64,000 bases of DNA. Origin: Rhynchosporium graminicola (lineage: Eukaryota; Ascomycota; Leotiomycetes; Helotiales; Ploettnerulaceae). Shown piece after piece: positions 49,899-61,193 of this stretch. The translations under genes were made by a program, and so were the position numbers. Below the pieces are notes generated by a model, which saw only the letters and a list, made by a program, of their open reading frames with translations, was not told the origin of the DNA and made no database searches. Every line of letters begins with the position of its first letter. Within the stretch, counting starts at the first letter, position 1. The DNA lies in NCBI GenBank assembly GCA_900074885.1, contig FJUW01000090.1, positions 1 to 64,000 on the forward strand. Reading direction: 5' to 3'.

Positions 49899-50340
49899 CT
49901 AGGATTTTCCGTCATACTTTTTCAATTCATCTAGCTGCTTGGCCAAGCACGACTCAGGATCATTTTGTATCACATGTTCGAGAACCAAAGCCGCGATGGC
50001 AGCGGTAATTGGTGTGGCCACCGATTTTCCCATCATTGATCTACGAGAAGCGGCATGTCCATGCGTGGTCCAAGACGACAGGACATTTTCTCCGATGATA
50101 TTAGACGTTTTGTCGGTACTTGAGTTCCGGATTCAAATTCGATGAAGCACCATCAGCACTTGCAGAGTTGAAGCAAAAAACCCCGGTCATGCTTGCAGGA
50201 AATGTGACATGTCATCGCACGCCCATGTTTCGAAGCGGCACCAATGCTAAGTGCAGGTCTTGCCAGAGCTTGTTTGATGGCATTTCGAACAAGTAGAGAG
50301 ACATGCTGTGACCTCTTGGGACGAGAGGAGCTCTTGCCTA
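49899..50340 (-). pseudogene. Broken subtilisin-like serine protease (S8) remnant
   Basis: On the reverse strand, pieces of a subtilase lie in different frames. LLVRNAIKQALARPALSIGAASKHG (listed as two blocks: the helix, then SIGAASKHG) is the region before the oxyanion Asn. Next come ASADGASSNLNPEL and then GENVLSSWTTHGHAASRRS followed by MMGKSVATPITAAIAALVLEHV. The last contains the active-site Ser motif (usual G-T-S-x-A-T-P, here GKSVATP). A TAG closes it at 49899. At least two frame changes and an early stop separate the pieces, so I call it a pseudogene. Only the C-terminal third is visible; the Asp and His regions were not found upstream. It sits at the border of the UstYa cluster. Confidence 0.65.
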
Positions 50341-50969
50341 GGAACCGGCAGAGATTCGTCTTTTAGTAAATCCCTAATTAAAGAATACTTCAAAGTGGGA
50401 ACCACCGCTTGACGATTATCTTACTATTCAGAACTACTCCTTTGTCTTGAATCTTATAAGCCTTATATTAGGCAAGAAGATTAAGCTTATTAGAGATAGC
50501 TTATTATGATTTCCTATACTGGAGCTTACTACTTTACAAATACTCTTACATATCCGAGACTCTAGAGATCTCGAGATCACGAGATCAGAGAGGCGTAGAC
50601 ATGCCTTGGATTTCGATTAAGTGACTGCTTGCAATAGCAGCACAAACGGAGGCTGAGGGAAATATATCGATATGTTGTTTTTCGCATTGACCAAAGCTCA
50701 CCAAGGTTTGGGCCTGTGAAGCATTCCTGGTATAGGATTCAGAGGAGAATTTTGTTGAAATATGAAGTCTCTTCTTTGCTAGCTTGCAGCAAGTGAAGGG
50801 GCTATCGGGAGCTAAACATTTCCGATTTCTTATTCAGTCGAATAGGTCCCAAGGATTGACGGAATGCGCTTAGAGGCAAAGTAGCAACGATTCGTGAGAA
50901 TTTGTGATTTTTCATGAAGCACAGCTGTGGTTAATCAGGTTTGATAGGGTGTTTCCTATCTTGGAGAGG
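50341..50969. other. Spacer with a short AT-rich relic
   Basis: 50400-50580 is AT-rich with TTATAAG/TTATTAGAGATAG words like those in the degraded transposons, so probably a small old repeat. The remainder, to the transporter stop, shows nothing. Confidence 0.4.
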
Positions 50970-53042
50970 CTACAAAACACCAAGATGATAAGCCTCCTCT
51001 CGGAGCTCGCCTCGACTTTCCGAAACACCAAGAGTCATCCAAGCTGCCACCAATGCTGCCAATCCTCCACATGCAATGACCCAGGTCACACCCTGGTCTC
51101 CCATGACCCAGAATATCAAACTTGCACCCATAGTAGCGATGATCTGCGGGAGTGCTATCGCAGCGCTGTGTACAGCCAAGATGGTGCCAGTCCTATCATG
51201 CGCAGAACAAGTATCTAGGCCAAGGGCGGCCGTCTGGCGAAGACGAGAGGTCTCGATCCCGATCAAGGCAAAGGGGACCCAGATCGTGATCGACCATGGA
51301 ATTCCTAATAGGCAGACAACGATGGTAACCCCTCGGGTTGTAATTAAGAAGGGCGTGGAGAGCATACAGGCTGCGCAGAAGACATTGGACACGAGCCAGA
51401 TGCCCTTGAGACTAAGACGAAGCCTAAAAAATTTGGATTCATCGCCGAAGCCGGATTGTAGCCCATAGTGTTGCACAAGTCGATAGAGGATAAGACCGGA
51501 TATGAATGATGTGGCGGCGTAAAGAAGGAGGACAAAAGATGGGTACCGTGAAGCATCTGCGTAGTCGGACAAAGGATCTAGGTAGTGTTTGTGATCTGAC
51601 TTAGACCTTTCGTCTGTAAATCCTATGTTAGATACACGAAGTTTGATGTTTTGAATGCGGAGTTGATTACATATTTCTGCAACATAGCTTTACCATTTAG
51701 CTTTCTCCTTTGTCGAGTCGAATGGAAACCTACATAGAAATATAAAACAGGAACGGAGACCACCCCATCGAAGTAAAGAAATGCACCTTGTAGATCTGCT
51801 TGGTTCTCTTTGACAGGGTCCGAAAAGAGTAGAGCATCTTCGATATGGTCGAGAATTTCTTCCGATCCTCCTTTTCATCTTTTGGCCTGAACTGTCTTTC
51901 CTCAACAAAACAACAGCAAAGTAGAAGGGTGGAAACAAGTCCTATGCAGGTAAGTGCACACAGTATTTTGAATTGTGAATTACCGAAAAGGGGCAGGTAT
52001 TGTGGTAAGTCGATGAAACCAGCAATATAACCAACGATACTGCCAATGCTAGTCGAAAGACCTGCATAAGCTGTAGATTTTTCCTGCAGATGGATTGGGC
52101 AGGAGTCAACGACTAGAGCCCGAAGCCCAGACTGAAGGGGCTGGATTCCAAAATTTAGGAGGTAGAAAAGAAAAATGGCCACGGGGACAGTGATATTATC
52201 GACAAAATCTGCCGAAGGATGCTGCAGGAAGATACCAATTGAGCCTTGTAAAAGTTCCCGACACCATGCTAAACACAATAACGAGAGAGTGACGATGGCG
52301 CCTCCTGCGGCAATGAAGGGTTTTCGACGACCCCATGGACTTCGACATCGGTCGCTTGCTGCCCCGATCAGAGGTTGGATGAATACACCCGAGAGCGGTC
52401 CACCAATCCACGCAACCCCAAGCATCATTTTACTGAGCCCAAGAGATGTCAGATATGCCTGCCAACGTTCAGCAATACCCCACCCTGGGATTCTTGGACG
52501 TACCGAACCGTAGGACCACTGTACTGCAAACACCAACTGAAGTCTTTCCGAGAAAATTAGGTCCAAGTAGTGAGAGCAGGTAGGGCAAAAAAAAAAAAAA
52601 AAAAGTCTGTTGCGCTTATTTGCTCAACGGGATCTTACCCTCCAAATCCCATTGCCAGCGTCACCATGAAGAAGAAACCTCGTGACCTGGATGGCAAACC
52701 CATCTCCAGATCCTCATATTCACTTCCCGAGACGTCTAGAGTGGCGGTGTCTGAATCATAATGCTGCACCAAAATATCCCGCGAAGAAGCATGAGCCATG
52801 TCGGTTGCGGGATTCACGATATATGCATATGAATAAGGTGTGGAAAAGGTTTGGCCATCAAAAGAAGATGATATGCTTAGGTACGGATGATGTTCTATTA
52901 GAGTAGCTCGAGGGTCTAAACCTGAGATACCTAAGGCTAATGCTGTGGAGCTATTTGCTGCAGGGTAGCTACTCTCCCCCCCTGATCCGAATGTAATTAT
53001 GGGTCTTTGTGGGTAGTACATCAGGGGGGCTGAATCACTCAA
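50970..53042 (-). CDS. SLC45/SUT-type (GPH superfamily) transporter
   Basis: Three exons (53042-52639, 52543-51734, 51687-50970) with phases 2 and 2 give 643 residues. After a ~120-residue hydrophilic N-terminus come about 12 membrane segments. Signature blocks are GLQLVFAVQWSYGSVRP (segment 1), GPLSGVFIQPLIGAASDRCRSPWGRRKPFIAAGG (the loop motif G-x-x-S-D-R...G-R-R-x-P-F-I typical of sucrose transporters and SLC45, read in two blocks) and GIQPLQSGLRALVVDSCP. The family moves sugars with protons at plasma or internal membranes; S. pombe and other fungi have such carriers. Here it may export or supply something for the neighbouring peptide cluster, which is inference. The acceptor AAAG at 52544 is weak, but it restores the family sequence. 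Confidence 0.85.
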
Positions 53043-54261
53043 TTTCGTCTCTTCGGTCTCAAAAACCCTTCTTTATAGACTCGAGAATCATCTAAACTCG
53101 CTCTAAACTCTATAAATGGTCAAATTCTGGTCAATGCACCAAGTTCGCCAGGGCTCTATACCACTCATAAGAAGGATTCGAGTCAGTGGCCCATAGATTA
53201 CATTCCGACTGGGTGAGGGGATTAATGATATGGAGCTCATTCAGAGATATAATTTCGGAGAGGAGGTTTGGCAAACAAGAGCGGTTCTTTCCCCGAATCA
53301 ATATGCAGATTATAACCATCGGTCTATCTCTAGGAAACTTCGGGGCTTACCGTGCTCATAGGAGAGGCAAATGGCTATTTGTGTTCACTCATTTCCAACT
53401 TCAGGCCTATAGCATGAGGGACTCGGAGTACATCTCCATACGTATCTGGCTTTAATTTTTATTACTGACTCTCCGATTAAGCATTCATCACCTTTCGAAC
53501 GAACGAAAAAGAAATGAATACTCTCATAAGGTAATCAACATACCCTGCTGTTAATTTGTCGAGGAAAGTTTCTTGTCGAGCCTTATCTCCATCTCCCAGA
53601 CGTTGGGAATGATTTGGAGCCATGATTAAACAGAAGGTACAAAAAAATGGCGCTTGAAGTCGAGTAACAGGACGTTGATAATGTCTGCGGCGTATCCTCG
53701 AAAAAGAGCTCGCCAGCCCTTGCCTTACCCGGCCAAATGAACAGCTCGCGGAGAAAACATATCGTCAATTGATTTGATATGCTCTAAACTACACATCTAT
53801 ACGAGGTAGATTTTCCTTACCAAAGACAAGCGGAGGCAACACTTTTCCCATGCTTGGGCGATCTTCGGATGTATATGCACACTGCGCATCAGAACCAAAG
53901 CTTATGGAGCTCCGGTAGGGATAGTGGGGAGGTTAAACTTTCGGAGAGCGGCTCAAGGTTGGGGTGATTGATCAGTGTCCTAAATATACTTTCGGTAGCT
54001 GGTATTAGAGTTCAGGAATGGCAGCAATCTGGTGAAATAGCAGGTTGGAGTTATTCGCGTACGGAAGTACCTCTATGTGCTGCTGGACATTCAGGCCCGG
54101 GTATTGGCACCATATGGAGGTATTGTGATACAATGAGCGATGAAGTTGCAAATTTCGTGTTGTCCTACAACTCTCACCTGTTTACATCAGGGGAATCGCA
54201 AGGGTGCAGTATACCTGGAAGTCTTGACCAAATCTCTTCTTTAATTTTATTCCTGCCAACA
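53043..54261. other. Divergent spacer between the transporter and UstYa gene 1
   Basis: 1.2 kb between two divergently transcribed genes; presumably both promoters. The frames at 53131-53319 (reverse) and 53186-53455 (forward) overlap and look like chance. Confidence 0.4.
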
Positions 54262-55326
54262 ATGGACGCCTTTGCTGATTCGAAGGTGGAAAGCATTCCT
54301 TTTCTCAGAAACGAAATCCCGCAGCGTACCGATCCATTCCATGGAAGCCACCTTCTGACAAAGCGGCACCGAGGGAGGAGTACAAGGAGGAGTACAAGGA
54401 CTACAGACTCTTCGTGGAGTCGCGCTGCATGGTGGGGGTTTTTGGTCTTACTTCTCCTATCCAATGCAGGACTGATACTAGAGCGGTATAAATATCCTCA
54501 GCATACACATGACTGCGGCGGTGATTCTACTGGCTATGCGCCATGGTGTAAGCTCCTCCCCCACCCAGATAGCAAGAGAAGTCGCTGAGGCTGATTGACT
54601 ATTCAGTTCCCCAAGAAGTCAAGTCGTTCACAGATGACTTTCGTTACACCACAGATCACTTCAACCCTCCACACAAGTCTGAAAAGACTGCGAAAGCTCG
54701 CGCCGCATGGCAAAGTCTATTTCCGCGTAAGTCGCAAACTCCAATGTAGTTCATTGAAAAAACAAGATGATCTGATGAATTTCCTGGCCTTAGCCGGAGA
54801 GGGTCTGATACGTATCGATGATCAGCAAGACGTGGAAAAGTACGGTCTGCCTCCGACGAGAGCTCCTCGATATCCCATCAACTCCACGATCGACGCTCTT
54901 GAAACAAGCATGGGACACGAGTTACACTGTTTGGTAAGCCTACCTCACACAAAATTAGCGTGTAATGAGAACCAAAAATGACCATTTCTGTACTTACAGT
55001 GGGAGATCCAACGCCATTTCGGCATGGCTATACGGGGGGAGCATATTAAAAGTTTTGAACATGTCGATCATTGTGTTAACTTTGTAAGTAGTTTCATTAA
55101 GCTGTTGCGTTGAGTTGCGTTGCTCACCTTGACCTACTAGATCGCCCAAGCTATAGTGTGTGCGGGTGACCTTGCTCTAGAGGGATACGCACCCGCAGGC
55201 TCACCACCGTTACCACCTACGCTACATGTATGCAAGAAATATGATGCAGTTATGGACTGGTTTGATGATTTGAAGGTTGTAGAGCCGGAAGATGCTTGGG
55301 CTAATTCGGACCCGCTCGAAGATTGA
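54262..55326 (+). CDS. UstYa-family (DUF3328) oxidase, gene 1
   Basis: Five exons (54262-54547, 54607-54726, 54794-54933, 55000-55083, 55141-55326; phases 1, 1, 0, 0) give 271 residues. A basic, Arg/Thr/Ser-rich cytosolic head precedes one membrane segment (about 55-73, WWGFLVLLLLSNAGLIL), so a type II lumen-facing protein. The two family motifs are intact: His177-x-x-His180-Cys181 (HELHCL) and His203-x-x-His206-Cys207 (HVDHCV). A FTDDFRYTTDHFNPP block and a C-terminal HVCKKYDAVMDWFDD match the family. UstYa proteins catalyse oxidative crosslinks or cyclisation in fungal RiPPs and some other metabolites. Its neighbours are the transporter and three more UstYa genes. Confidence 0.85.
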
Positions 55327-55971
55327 GAAGATTGTTGTTGTTGTGATGTTCTGCCAGTCAATCATGGGAACTGTAAACATTACAAAAATAGAGTCTCAAG
55401 TGGTGAAGAAGCGTGACAACCACATATGTGTGATAAACATAGCTCAGAGTATCTGCGACAGACATTGTTGGGTTTTGATGATACAATGCTGAAAAATGCG
55501 TCGCTTTTTGAGCCGGAAGGAACTTCGGAAATGGGCCATTGCGTGTGTGCCGGAATCAAGAGAAGATGCACTCGTGGCTGGAACATGATCAAGGACATGC
55601 CCGGAAGAATATTGCCTTGTAGATGGCGCATGTACAGTTTTTGTTCGTATCTACTTCTGTGGAATGCGTACCTTGAAAGTAGCTGGGGCTAACTCCAAGG
55701 TTTCATGTAAAATTCTTTCAGATACTTTGGAAGTGGGCAAATACATGGAGGTGATATGGATTATATGAGCAAAGAGGTCGTGCCAAGTCTTGAAGTTGGG
55801 CTATTTTAGTTCTGTGTTTATTATCCAGTATCTTAATATAGCATTCAGTTTCACTCATAAACAACGTTGATATCCCATCACATATCACCGCATCACTAGA
55901 GGGAGGGACACTTCGCAAACAAAAACTAGATTTCTTTTGATACAGTGCCATGCATCGTTTTCCATCACCTA

Positions 55972-57131
55972 TTAAACGTATTGCTCATCATCTACACGCG
56001 TTGCCTCGATCCAAGCGTACACTTCCCTGTAATTCTTGCAAACGTGGACATTACCAAACCCGCTAGTCTGATTCTTGGAAGTGGGAGACCTTCCTTCCAG
56101 AGACGTGTCTCCACAACACATTATCGACTGTCGGAGGTAATCCCAACAGTGAGTGGTGTGTGGTGCGTCATGGCCTGGAGGGGTGATCTTTTCTGTTCCA
56201 TCTGGCCCGTATCGGAGTAGACGATCATATGACTCCATCAACAGTGTCTGTGAAGGTATCCATTCAGTATCTATCACTAAATTGTATCGGCGGGTGAGGA
56301 AAGAAGTGGGCTTACCAGACAATGTAGTTGATGAGTAAAAGATGCTTTGTACAAAGGTCGAGAACCTTCCCAAGGGTCCAGCATTGGCTCACCTAAGCTG
56401 GGGTAATCTTGCCAATTGTCGACAGGAATCATGGCAGAGCCCTCTAAGTAAAGTTTTGGTTAGATCTCCGTACTGTTCATTGCTGGCAGGAAGTCTTACT
56501 GGGGACAAGTGAAGCCATGTTTGCATGAACCATTTTCATGTTCTCGTCACTCTGATAGTTTGGAGCGTAAAGATCCTGCCATATTCAGTACGCTATTCAC
56601 GCCTTCATATGAGGTAGATCGGTAATGATGTCTTACGTACATATTCTGCCTTGAATCGCACCAACTCCGTCGAGACTACATTCGGAATATCTCGTCAAAG
56701 ATGTACGACTTTAGGACTAGGAAAGGGTTTAGGAGAAGCGGCAATGATCTTGGCCACTGGAAGACATTTTCTTATAGGAACAAAGAGGGGTACTCACATT
56801 CGGGAACAATATGCGAAATGTCTCCGTTCAAAAAGTTCGTCTGCTTGACCGGCAAGCGCTGGTACAAAGCCAAGAACATTCCAATTTGAATGACTAGCAC
56901 TATAAGCCAACCCGTACAGTGACTGAAAATTTTAAGTACTCCCATGAAACGGCCTCTTATATTTTCTCGACTTCGTCCTCGACATTTTCTGTTAGAAAGG
57001 AGACCTTGAGAGTTTTGAGTTGTCGTGTCGGATGAATTATCAGAATCACTCTCAGAAACTATGTGCTTCGATCCGTTGAGGAAGGAATCTTTTTCGCTCA
57101 AGTCTTTTTCGATATCATTGTAGGGCGGCAT
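55972..57131 (-). CDS. UstYa-family (DUF3328) oxidase, gene 2
   Basis: Six exons (57131-56798, 56690-56641, 56575-56500, 56443-56393, 56344-56316, 56247-55972; phases 1, 0, 1, 1, 0) give 271 residues. A 72-residue acidic/Ser-rich head precedes the membrane segment (about 73-90, GWLIVLVIQIGMFLALY). Motifs are His175-Gln-Leu-His178-Cys179 and His210-Thr-Thr-His213-Cys214, the latter followed by WDYLRQSIMCCGDTSLEG as in the family. The C-terminus is NVHVCKNYREVYAWIE. The exon-2 acceptor (GACGAG|AT at 56691) is not strong but gives the expected YIPNVVSTELVRFKAEY. The gene is divergent from UstYa gene 3, 437 bases apart. Confidence 0.82.
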
Positions 57132-57568
57132 CTTGATCGTGAGTTGGAATTAGTCGAGACGATCACGGATGTCAGTTGCAGAGCTCATGTGCCAATCTAT
57201 CGTGTGAATTATGAAGAATGAGTATGGCCTACTGCAAAGAATTTTGCAAGTAAGATTTTTGGGTGAGCAAATCTTCCAGCTAGTGCTACAGAATCACTAG
57301 GTACAGGAATTAGTGGCCTGTCTTCATCCCGAAGAGCTGTTCGGGGCCCGGAAAGCCAATTTTGTGGGGGATGTGGTGTCCGGAGGGGGTGGGGGAAGAG
57401 CGCGTTAATGCACGACACTTTTCGGACAAGGCTTAATTACTGTATGCATACTGAGCACTGGAAACTGCCCGAGACTCTGACCATGACAATTTTGCAGTAT
57501 GGCTCCTTCTCGATGAAACCTCATTTCTGTTCTGCTTTCTCCCTTTAGTGTTGGCCCGTCTCGCTAAA
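57132..57568. promoter_or_regulatory. Shared divergent promoter of UstYa genes 2 and 3
   Basis: 437 bases between two divergent start codons. It could drive both genes together. No binding site recognised by eye. Confidence 0.4.
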
Positions 57569-58237
57569 ATGTCAAAATCGGATCAATACTCAGTGATAGA
57601 AGATGCTTCGAATTTCATTTTTGGCCCATCATCTCAGGAAAAGAAGCATTCCAAAAGCGGGAAAATATGGCAGGGAACGAGCTTTGTGCTCGCCTTCAGC
57701 CTCTCTCTCCTTGTACTTATGCTCGTCACATCCACCGCGTTTTTACTGCGGCCACAAGACCCAAAAATCGATGCAAAAGACGCATTCAAGGCCGACTTCT
57801 CTCTCTTTCCCAATTGTGGATCTTCAGTAGCAGAAGCCAAGTCAGGTGGCTGCGAATTCGATCCCATGGTCAACGGATGGACGCCTCAAGAATGTTTCAA
57901 CAGAGAGCTTTCGGAGGAGTTTATGGCGCTGCCTAATTACACGTGGTACTACGATGCCGACCATGCAAAACCCATTTCAGCGGACGACCTTTACAGCGGC
58001 GAGTTGGCAATCACCTATCCAGAGCCTTTTCACCATGACAGGCACTGTCTTTATACATGGAGGAAACTACATTTGGCTACAATGCTGGGTACGATGGTGG
58101 ATTCGGACACGTTTTGGTACAACCACTCCGCGCATTGTACCTCGTATCTTCTTCGTTTGATTCCATTGCAGAAAGCGGCAGAGAGTCACCGAGCATTTTT
58201 GACATGTTTACCCTTGGGGTTGAACCAAGTTCAATAA
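57569..58237 (+). CDS. UstYa-family oxidase, gene 3 (CGSSxxEA...GCxFDP subgroup)
   Basis: A single exon of 222 residues from the ATG at 57569 (AAAATG context). A hydrophilic head is followed by one membrane segment (about 36-60). The lumen part shows the subgroup pattern NCGSSVAEAKSGGCEFDPM, VNGWTPQECFNRELSEEF and YTWYYDAD. The HxxHC motifs are His156-x-x-His159-Cys160 (HDRHCLYTWRKLH) and His186-x-x-His189-Cys190 (HSAHC). This subgroup differs from the YxGxP/HQLHC type of genes 1, 2, 4 and 5, so the cluster holds two kinds of UstYa protein. The C-terminus after HSAHC (CLPLGLNQVQ) is not well conserved and a small terminal intron is possible. Confidence 0.82.
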   Translation: MSKSDQYSVIEDASNFIFGPSSQEKKHSKSGKIWQGTSFVLAFSLSLLVLMLVTSTAFLLRPQDPKIDAKDAFKADFSLFPNCGSSVAEAKSGGCEFDPMVNGWTPQECFNRELSEEFMALPNYTWYYDADHAKPISADDLYSGELAITYPEPFHHDRHCLYTWRKLHLATMLGTMVDSDTFWYNHSAHCTSYLLRLIPLQKAAESHRAFLTCLPLGLNQVQ

Positions 58238-58576
58238 GCGAAGGCGCTCAGGGCAGATCAACCGGGTGATGAGGGAGGGAAGAAAGATATCTGGTACATA
58301 CAGTGTTTTGGATACAAAAGTAGAGTGAGTATTCGCTATGCTAGTGATGCCTTGACAGTTGGGCCCGGAAAAAAACGTCAAATCGTCGAGATTCTTGTCA
58401 CGTTTTCATATCAAGTGTAACAATCAGAACATGTCAAAACATCCATATAAAGAAGGAGAGATTCTGCTCCATCTCCATTCGACTTCATAAATTCCATTAA
58501 ACCTGATTATTGCGAGTGATGATCAGGTGTTACTGTGGAGTACATACCAAGGAGACATGAGACACATCTGCATTAC

Positions 58577-59489
58577 CTAATCATCGTCTGACTCTCCCCA
58601 AATGAGCTCATCAGATGCACGATTCTTCTCCATCCAATTGTATACTTCATTCCAATCCTTACATACGTGCTGAACTTTCGACTCCGTTACTTCATGAGTA
58701 TTACGAATTTCGTCCTCACCAAGCAAAGCGGTGTCGCCGTGACAAGTGATCTGCTGTCGGAGATGGTCGAAGCAGTAGTCCATATGAGGGTCGGGTACAC
58801 TGACACTCTCGCGTCTTACGAGCTGGCCGTATCGAACCATTATCGAGAACTAAATGTCGAAGGACTTCAGCTGCTGAGGATTTTTGAGATGACTAGGTGA
58901 ATCCTACCAAGCATTGAAGAGAATGAACTGCCGAAACACCAGCTTTGTCTCCATCTATGAGCGATATGTGCTTGAATTTGTCTTTTGCTTGCTGGCCAAC
59001 ACCAACTAAACCCCCCCCAGCTGATCGAAGTTAGGAAGGTTCTACGAGCATGAGAAAGCCTTTACCTGGAATCAAGCTTGCCCAGTGTCCTTTTGCATGG
59101 TCTAGTGATGCAGCTCTTGTGTGGTTGGGCACAAAATACGGTTGCTGTGAAAAGACAGTGACTCGCTTGTGGAATGAGGGGGCAAAATGTGTCAGGTCGC
59201 CTGCGATATCTACCGAAGGTAGATCTGAGGATGCCTGTATTTGAGTGCCCTGTTTCTTAATGCATGCGGGTAATTGCTTATCGAAAAGCAGCCAGAGAAA
59301 TGCCAATGTAATAAAGCCATCGAACAGAAACCACCAGGAAGATCGATAGATTTTCGATACCTTGTATCGTGCCCAGCCAAACCGGCTTTTGTGACGGAAT
59401 CGATGGTGTCGAGAAGGCTGTGTAGATGGTTCTTTACTGTTTTCAATATCACTTTCCTCAACTGGCTCGTATCTTTCGTCTGAAGGCAT
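58577..59489 (-). CDS. UstYa-family (DUF3328) protein, gene 4, with altered HxxHC motifs
   Basis: Three exons (59489-59066, 59005-58908, 58849-58577; phases 1 and 0) give 264 residues. An acidic then basic head leads to one membrane segment (about 52-69, WWFLFDGFITLAFLWLLF). PGVGVGQQAKDKFKHISLIDGD and DHLRQQITCHGDTALLGED are clear family blocks, and the end HVCKDWNEVYNWMEKN matches gene 2. The two metal-site motifs are changed: His169-Ser-Leu-Gln172-Cys173 and His196-Met-Asp-Tyr199-Cys200, so both second His residues are missing. The frame is otherwise intact. It may be a non-oxidising or partner subunit. I chose Met at 59489, since the upstream frame lacks family character. Confidence 0.8.
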
Positions 59490-59987
59490 TTGTCCAATAT
59501 CGATTTGCTGTTCGAGGTCGCCTCTTAGTTGCAGGTGTCGGAAAACAGTAATTGTCACGTATTGACCATATTCTCTGCATGTCAAAATTTCGAAAAGAGA
59601 ATGATGAGATTCCTAAACGAGTTCAAAGACATGACTCGCCCCGGAAAATATTCTACTCTAGGATACCTACTTCGTACTTTCCTGATTTCGATCTATTGGT
59701 CGCCAAAGTGGGTGGATGGATACTTTCGCCTCGGTAATGTTTGCAATGGACTCGGAGAGATGATAGCTGTCGACACAATAGAGTTCGGACTCTCGTTTGA
59801 GGGCCAGCGAACAGGAGCGAACAGCGGGGTCATCGAGGCGCAACTTTAACTTTCGGAAACTGCGTAGGAGGAAGTTCAGACGACGACTTCGTGGCCTTTC
59901 CTTGTTTCTTCTGCTTTATGCTACCTACACAAGTCGACTCGTGTTCAAGTGATTTTGGCAGAATTCAGCCCCCGATTGAGCATATCG
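59490..59987. other. Spacer upstream of UstYa gene 4
   Basis: No credible gene; a forward frame at 59529-59849 has no domain. It contains the promoter side of gene 4. Confidence 0.35.
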
Positions 59988-60345
59988 TTATCCGTTTTTC
60001 CTAGTGATGATGAAGCGACTTTTCGTAGACAGCAGCGATAGTGACAGACTTGGACCACAAATTGTCTCCACGCCATATTCTTGAAAAACATATGCATATT
60101 TCGCATCTGAATCGACTGATGATTGATAGGTATTTGGTACCTCATTGATGCCCTTTATAAGCAACATTGTCCTCATCAAACCCAGCGGGGCTAGGAACCA
60201 AACTATCAGCATGTAAACCATTGCGCGGAGTATCTTCGGCAAAAAGCTCTTTGTGCTGGTGATATTGCCCTAGAAGGCTCTCCAGCACGGCAGAATATTC
60301 GTAGGGTGACAAAACAAGTGGTTTTTTGGGACAATTCATGTTTGC
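59988..60345 (-). pseudogene. Possible frameshifted UstYa N-terminus
   Basis: Reverse strand: an N-terminal-like stretch MNCPKKPLVLSPYEYSAVLE to HKELFAED (about 60345-60245), then, in a different frame, a strongly hydrophobic segment MVYMLIVWFLAPLGLM (about 60219-60172) and IKGINEVPNTYQSSVDSD. A hydrophilic head of about 36 residues followed by one membrane segment is the UstYa layout, but the frame changes in the run CTTTTTGCCGAAG with no intron signal. No HxxHC motif was found downstream. It could equally be chance. Confidence 0.3.
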
Positions 60346-61193
60346 AGATATATAAAGAAGATGGACAAATGGGTGATTGGGCATCGGATCTGCCCTTGGA
60401 GGGAACCATCGCAGACGTATTCCTTACGACAGGTGGTTATGCGTGCCGGAAATTATTGAATACTAGTTGCTCTGTTTGTAAAGATGTACACTAACCTTCT
60501 CCTGGACTTCTTTGCGCTCCAGTGCCTTCATTCTTCGCTGCCACCCGAACTGCCGCGGTAGATGAAAGTCAAAACTCACAATTCCAGCCCCCACTATTCT
60601 GGATCGCTTATTTTATTATAACCTAATGTCAAGCTTTGACGGCGTTTCAGATCTTCAAATCTGATGAAAGATGAACTACAAATAATAGTAACGACCTCCT
60701 CTGAGTTTAACTGTACATTCTGGCGATTAATGGGTTCCGTTTAGGTTTCCATTGCACAAATATTGGGATGAATGTTAAATTTGAGTCACCAATTCCACCC
60801 TTCTACCCATTACAAAAGTCGGCTGCAGGAAAAAAGGTTATAAACATATTTTGATAAGTTGATAGTGAACGAGAATCGTAGGTTGTCGGAACATTACAGA
60901 AACACAGACGACGAAATATGAACCAGTTGATGGTAACGGGAGCAGCGAAAATACCTTCTGTAAACAAGGTTCATATTGACAATTCTCAGGTAGCGCTTAT
61001 GCCAATGAGAAGATTCCTTGCGAACAAAAAATTGAATACCCAATATCCCATTTCAGAAACACTCTAACCATCTCATCTCAAGTACCATTCGGAGACTCCG
61101 TCCAAGGCTATATCACTACAGAGGCGCAGGCATCGTTATAGCCACCTTCCGTTAAAACCTGTGAGAGTGGACAATATTTCAAGTTCGGCACGT
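60346..61193. other. Spacer downstream of the repeat-peptide gene
   Basis: AT-rich in parts; no gene. Includes the 3' side of the repeat-peptide gene. Confidence 0.35.
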
